From an uncultured Myxococcales bacterium (GTDB taxonomy: Bacteria; Myxococcota_A; UBA9042): DNA of 8,373 nt. Position numbers and translations under genes: made by a program. The notes below the pieces were generated by a model, which saw nothing but the letters and a program-made list of their open reading frames with translations, was not told where the DNA came from and did no database searches. Below are positions 6,914-8,373 of the stretch, piece after piece (position 1 is the stretch's first letter; the number at the start of each line of letters is the position of its first letter). Location: assembly GCA_937915965.1 (NCBI GenBank), contig CALGHC010000247.1, positions 1 to 8,373 of the forward strand. The letters run 5' to 3'.

Positions 6914-7762
6914 TCAAGCAGCGAGGTGCCCGGGAATCGGCAGGTTGTCGCCGGCAACCACCGGTCCAACCGGCACGAACGGCGGCACAAATGTGGGGAT
7001 CGGCCCCTTGCCGAGAACGTTCATCACCATCTGGGTGGGCAGCCACGTCGTAAACGTCGTCGCCACCGCCTGGCCGATGCTGTCGAACAGCGCAGCGTGG
7101 TGCTGGGCATCCTTGTCGTTGAGGGCCTTGACCATGCCGTCCTTGAGCTTCGGCGGCGTCATCTCGGCCATCATCGCTGACGGGCATGAAGCGAGCGGAG
7201 TCGGCACATTGGGCATAGGCGGCGCCATCGGGCCGGGGAACGCCGCGAACGCCGGGTACCAAGGCAGCCCGGGCACCATGACCTGATCTTGCCACTTCTT
7301 GAACGCGTCACCGATATGAGTCGCGATCGCCTTGGAGAACTTCGTCTCGTTCGAAGACTTCTTCGGGGCCGTCGGCAGGATCAAGTTCTTTAGCCCCGGG
7401 CCCTTGAGGCAACCGGGGGCGCCGATCGCTGACACCGCCATGATCTGGAGGCTGGAGAACTTCGCGAGAGCACGCCATTGGTTCCAGCCGAGCGCGATCG
7501 CGTCACAGATGCCGTCGATGTACTTCTCGAAGTCGCTCGATATCCTCGAGACCGTGTCGACGTGGAGCCGATTGGGAGTCGCGGGGATGAAGAGCTTGCT
7601 GGGGTCAATCGGCGCGAACCGTTCGTAGGGCTTGAACGCGTCGACGTATTGCTTGCCGGCTTCGCCGGTTGGCTGCTCCCAGTCGATCGGCAAAACGATG
7701 GCCTGCGCTTTGAACGCCGCCTTGGCGAGGTTCTTCAACACTGCTGCCTGGATCGGTGGCAT
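6914..7762 (-). CDS. Unrecognised protein with a three-fold internal repeat
   Basis: I do not recognise this 282-residue protein. ATG 7762 is preferred because AGAGG lies 6 nt upstream; an in-frame ATG at 7810 would add 16 Arg/Thr-rich residues and has no ribosome site. There is no signal peptide or clear membrane helix, so a cytoplasmic place or a non-Sec export route is likely. After a lead segment (1-70) that includes PIDWEQP, three units recur at about 77-130, 141-193 and 225-278. Each has an amphipathic helix of the form F-x(3)-I-x(3)-I/V-x(3)-F/W-x(2)-W, then a hydrophobic stretch, then a Pro/Gly-rich segment (GAPGCLKGPGL, FPGPMAPPMPNVPTPL, FVPPFVPVGPVV). The third ends in NLPIPGHLAA at the C-terminus. 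Such repeats suggest a structural or assembly protein, but that is inference. It lies between ftsK and the Cys-rich lipoprotein gene, with its own candidate promoter. Confidence 0.75.
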   Translation of the reverse strand: MPPIQAAVLKNLAKAAFKAQAIVLPIDWEQPTGEAGKQYVDAFKPYERFAPIDPSKLFIPATPNRLHVDTVSRISSDFEKYIDGICDAIALGWNQWRALAKFSSLQIMAVSAIGAPGCLKGPGLKNLILPTAPKKSSNETKFSKAIATHIGDAFKKWQDQVMVPGLPWYPAFAAFPGPMAPPMPNVPTPLASCPSAMMAEMTPPKLKDGMVKALNDKDAQHHAALFDSIGQAVATTFTTWLPTQMVMNVLGKGPIPTFVPPFVPVGPVVAGDNLPIPGHLAA

Positions 7763-7914
7763 GGTCTGCCTCTGGGCGGCGTTGGTGCGCCGCGTCGCGA
7801 CCCGGGTCATCCCGGGCGGTCAGGCATCTGTCGAGCCGCGTCGAGCCCGGTCTCGAAGCCCGCGAAGCTCCCACTCGGCTCGCGGCGACCGCGCAGCGGC
7901 CCGACTTCGATCTG

Positions 7915-7944
7915 TTTCTAGCGGAGATCGCGACCTGTGGGCAA
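7915..7944 (-). promoter_or_regulatory. Candidate promoter for the three-fold-repeat gene
   Basis: On the minus strand TTGCCC (7939-7944) and TAGAAA (7915-7920) are separated by 18 nt, a fair sigma70-type pair in the 259-nt gap after ftsK. The leader to ATG 7762 would be about 145 nt. The -10 region shares GCTAGAA, with ATCT shortly before it, with the gap upstream of the Cys-rich lipoprotein gene. Nothing else in 7763-8021 looks coding in its own right. Confidence 0.32.
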
Positions 7945-7974
7945 GCGCGACACTCCGCCGGCTGCATCGATCGG

Positions 7975-7989
7975 GGGGCGCGGCGCCCC
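7975..7989 (-). terminator. Weak hairpin downstream of ftsK
   Basis: GGGGCG (7975-7980) and CGCCCC (7984-7989) form a 6-bp all-GC stem with a 3-nt loop, 32 nt after the ftsK stop. There is no U-tract on either strand, so it is not a standard intrinsic terminator. In high-GC genomes such stems are sometimes assigned as tail-less terminators, or they occur by chance. Confidence 0.2.
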
Positions 7990-8021
7990 ACCGGCAGCCG
8001 CGCGACCAGGCGGCGCAGCGG

Positions 8022-8373
8022 TCACAGCGCGTTGTAGTCGATGATCTCGCGTGGTCGGTTCGCGCTTTGCGCAGGGCCGACGATGCCGCGCCGCTCCATG
8101 TGGTCGATCATCCGCGCTGCGCGCTGGTAGCCGACTCCGAGCTTGCGCTGCAGGAAGCTCACCGACGCCTGATCCGCCTCGATAACCGCTTGCACGGCCT
8201 GATCGAAGAGGTCGTCGAGTTCGCCGTCGGTGATCTCGACCTTCTCCTCGCACTCGGGGTCGACCAGGATGTCCATGTCGTACACGGGCTCGCCCTGCGC
8301 CTTCCAGTGGTCGGCGATGGCGACCACCTCTTCGTCGGTGATCCAGGGGCCGTGGCAGCGCTTCAGATGGCTG
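8022..8373 (-). CDS. ftsK: DNA translocase FtsK, C-terminal gamma domain (partial, runs off the right edge)
   Basis: The last 116 codons of ftsK are visible; the reading frame continues past the right edge, so the GTG at 8327 is an internal codon and not a start. FtsK is the septal hexameric ATPase that pumps chromosome termini apart at division and, in many bacteria, activates XerCD at dif. The visible part holds the end of the motor domain (G-P-W-I-T-D-E-E-V-V...W-K-A-Q-G-E-P-V-Y-D) and then the winged-helix gamma domain, with L-F-D-Q-A-V, Q-A-S-V-S-F-L-Q-R-K-L, G-Y-Q-R-A-A-R and R-R-G-I-V-G-P. The gamma domain reads KOPS/SRS orientation sequences and contacts XerD. Many homologues have Asn where Gln precedes RAAR here. 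The protein ends Y-N-A-L with a TGA stop at 8022-8024. The motor, linker and membrane parts are outside the window. Confidence 0.95.
   Translation of the reverse strand, partial: SHLKRCHGPWITDEEVVAIADHWKAQGEPVYDMDILVDPECEEKVEITDGELDDLFDQAVQAVIEADQASVSFLQRKLGVGYQRAARMIDHMERRGIVGPAQSANRPREIIDYNAL

Noticed and set aside
6224..7180. 318-codon open frame on the plus strand spanning two minus-strand genes
   Set aside because: It crosses the end of one gene, an intergenic region and the start of another, with no ribosome site and no sensible protein.
8022..8327. Reading the FtsK end as a small stand-alone winged-helix protein starting at 8327
   Set aside because: The frame stays open to the edge, and the codons upstream of 8327 match the FtsK motor-to-gamma junction, so this is an internal GTG.
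1..8373. tRNA or rRNA genes, CRISPR arrays, insertion sequences, phage or defence genes
   Set aside because: No cloverleaf, direct-repeat array, transposase, terminal inverted repeats or characteristic nuclease/ATPase defence domains were seen.

Overview
The window is high-GC bacterial chromosome (about two thirds G+C by eye) with housekeeping genes set among lipoproteins and proteins of unknown function. I infer a Myxococcota/Deltaproteobacteria-like host. The clues are lipoproteins with long acidic or Gly/Ser-rich linkers, tandem six-cysteine modules, an ExbD-like periplasmic protein and a full RNase E/G. No rRNA, phage gene, transposase or CRISPR is visible to settle the taxonomy.

Layout. 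At the left edge is the start of a minus-strand lipoprotein gene (1-82). It is divergent from a rightward cluster: pdxA (vitamin B6 synthesis), then after 4 nt a lipoprotein with two probable ExbD/TolR-like periplasmic domains, then after 81 nt a protein with the shape of a PLP-dependent aminotransferase but no lysine at all. This cluster converges, with a 29-bp tail-to-tail overlap, on a leftward series. Read from the right edge, that series is the C-terminal end of ftsK (partial), an unrecognised 282-residue protein with a three-fold internal repeat, a lipoprotein with four six-Cys modules and a beta-rich C-terminal domain, and an RNase E/G (rng).

How the genes relate. pdxA, ftsK and rng are ordinary core functions. 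The pdxA/lipoprotein pair is tightly spaced and probably co-transcribed. The third gene probably belongs to the same transcript, which places a probable non-catalytic PLP-fold protein near a PLP-biosynthesis gene; any functional link is unproven. On the minus strand the Cys-rich lipoprotein and rng are 72 nt apart and could share a transcript, while the three-fold-repeat gene has its own candidate promoter.

The most unusual items are the lysine-free aminotransferase-like protein, the ExbD-like domains on a lipoprotein anchor, the regular 4 x 6 cysteine array, the three-fold-repeat protein, a His-to-Gln change at a substrate-binding position of PdxA, and six copies of the palindrome GCGATCGC. 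I see no clear defence, secretion or mobile system. No gene-free stretch exceeds 300 bases; the longest, 7763-8021 (259 bases), holds only a weak hairpin and a candidate promoter.
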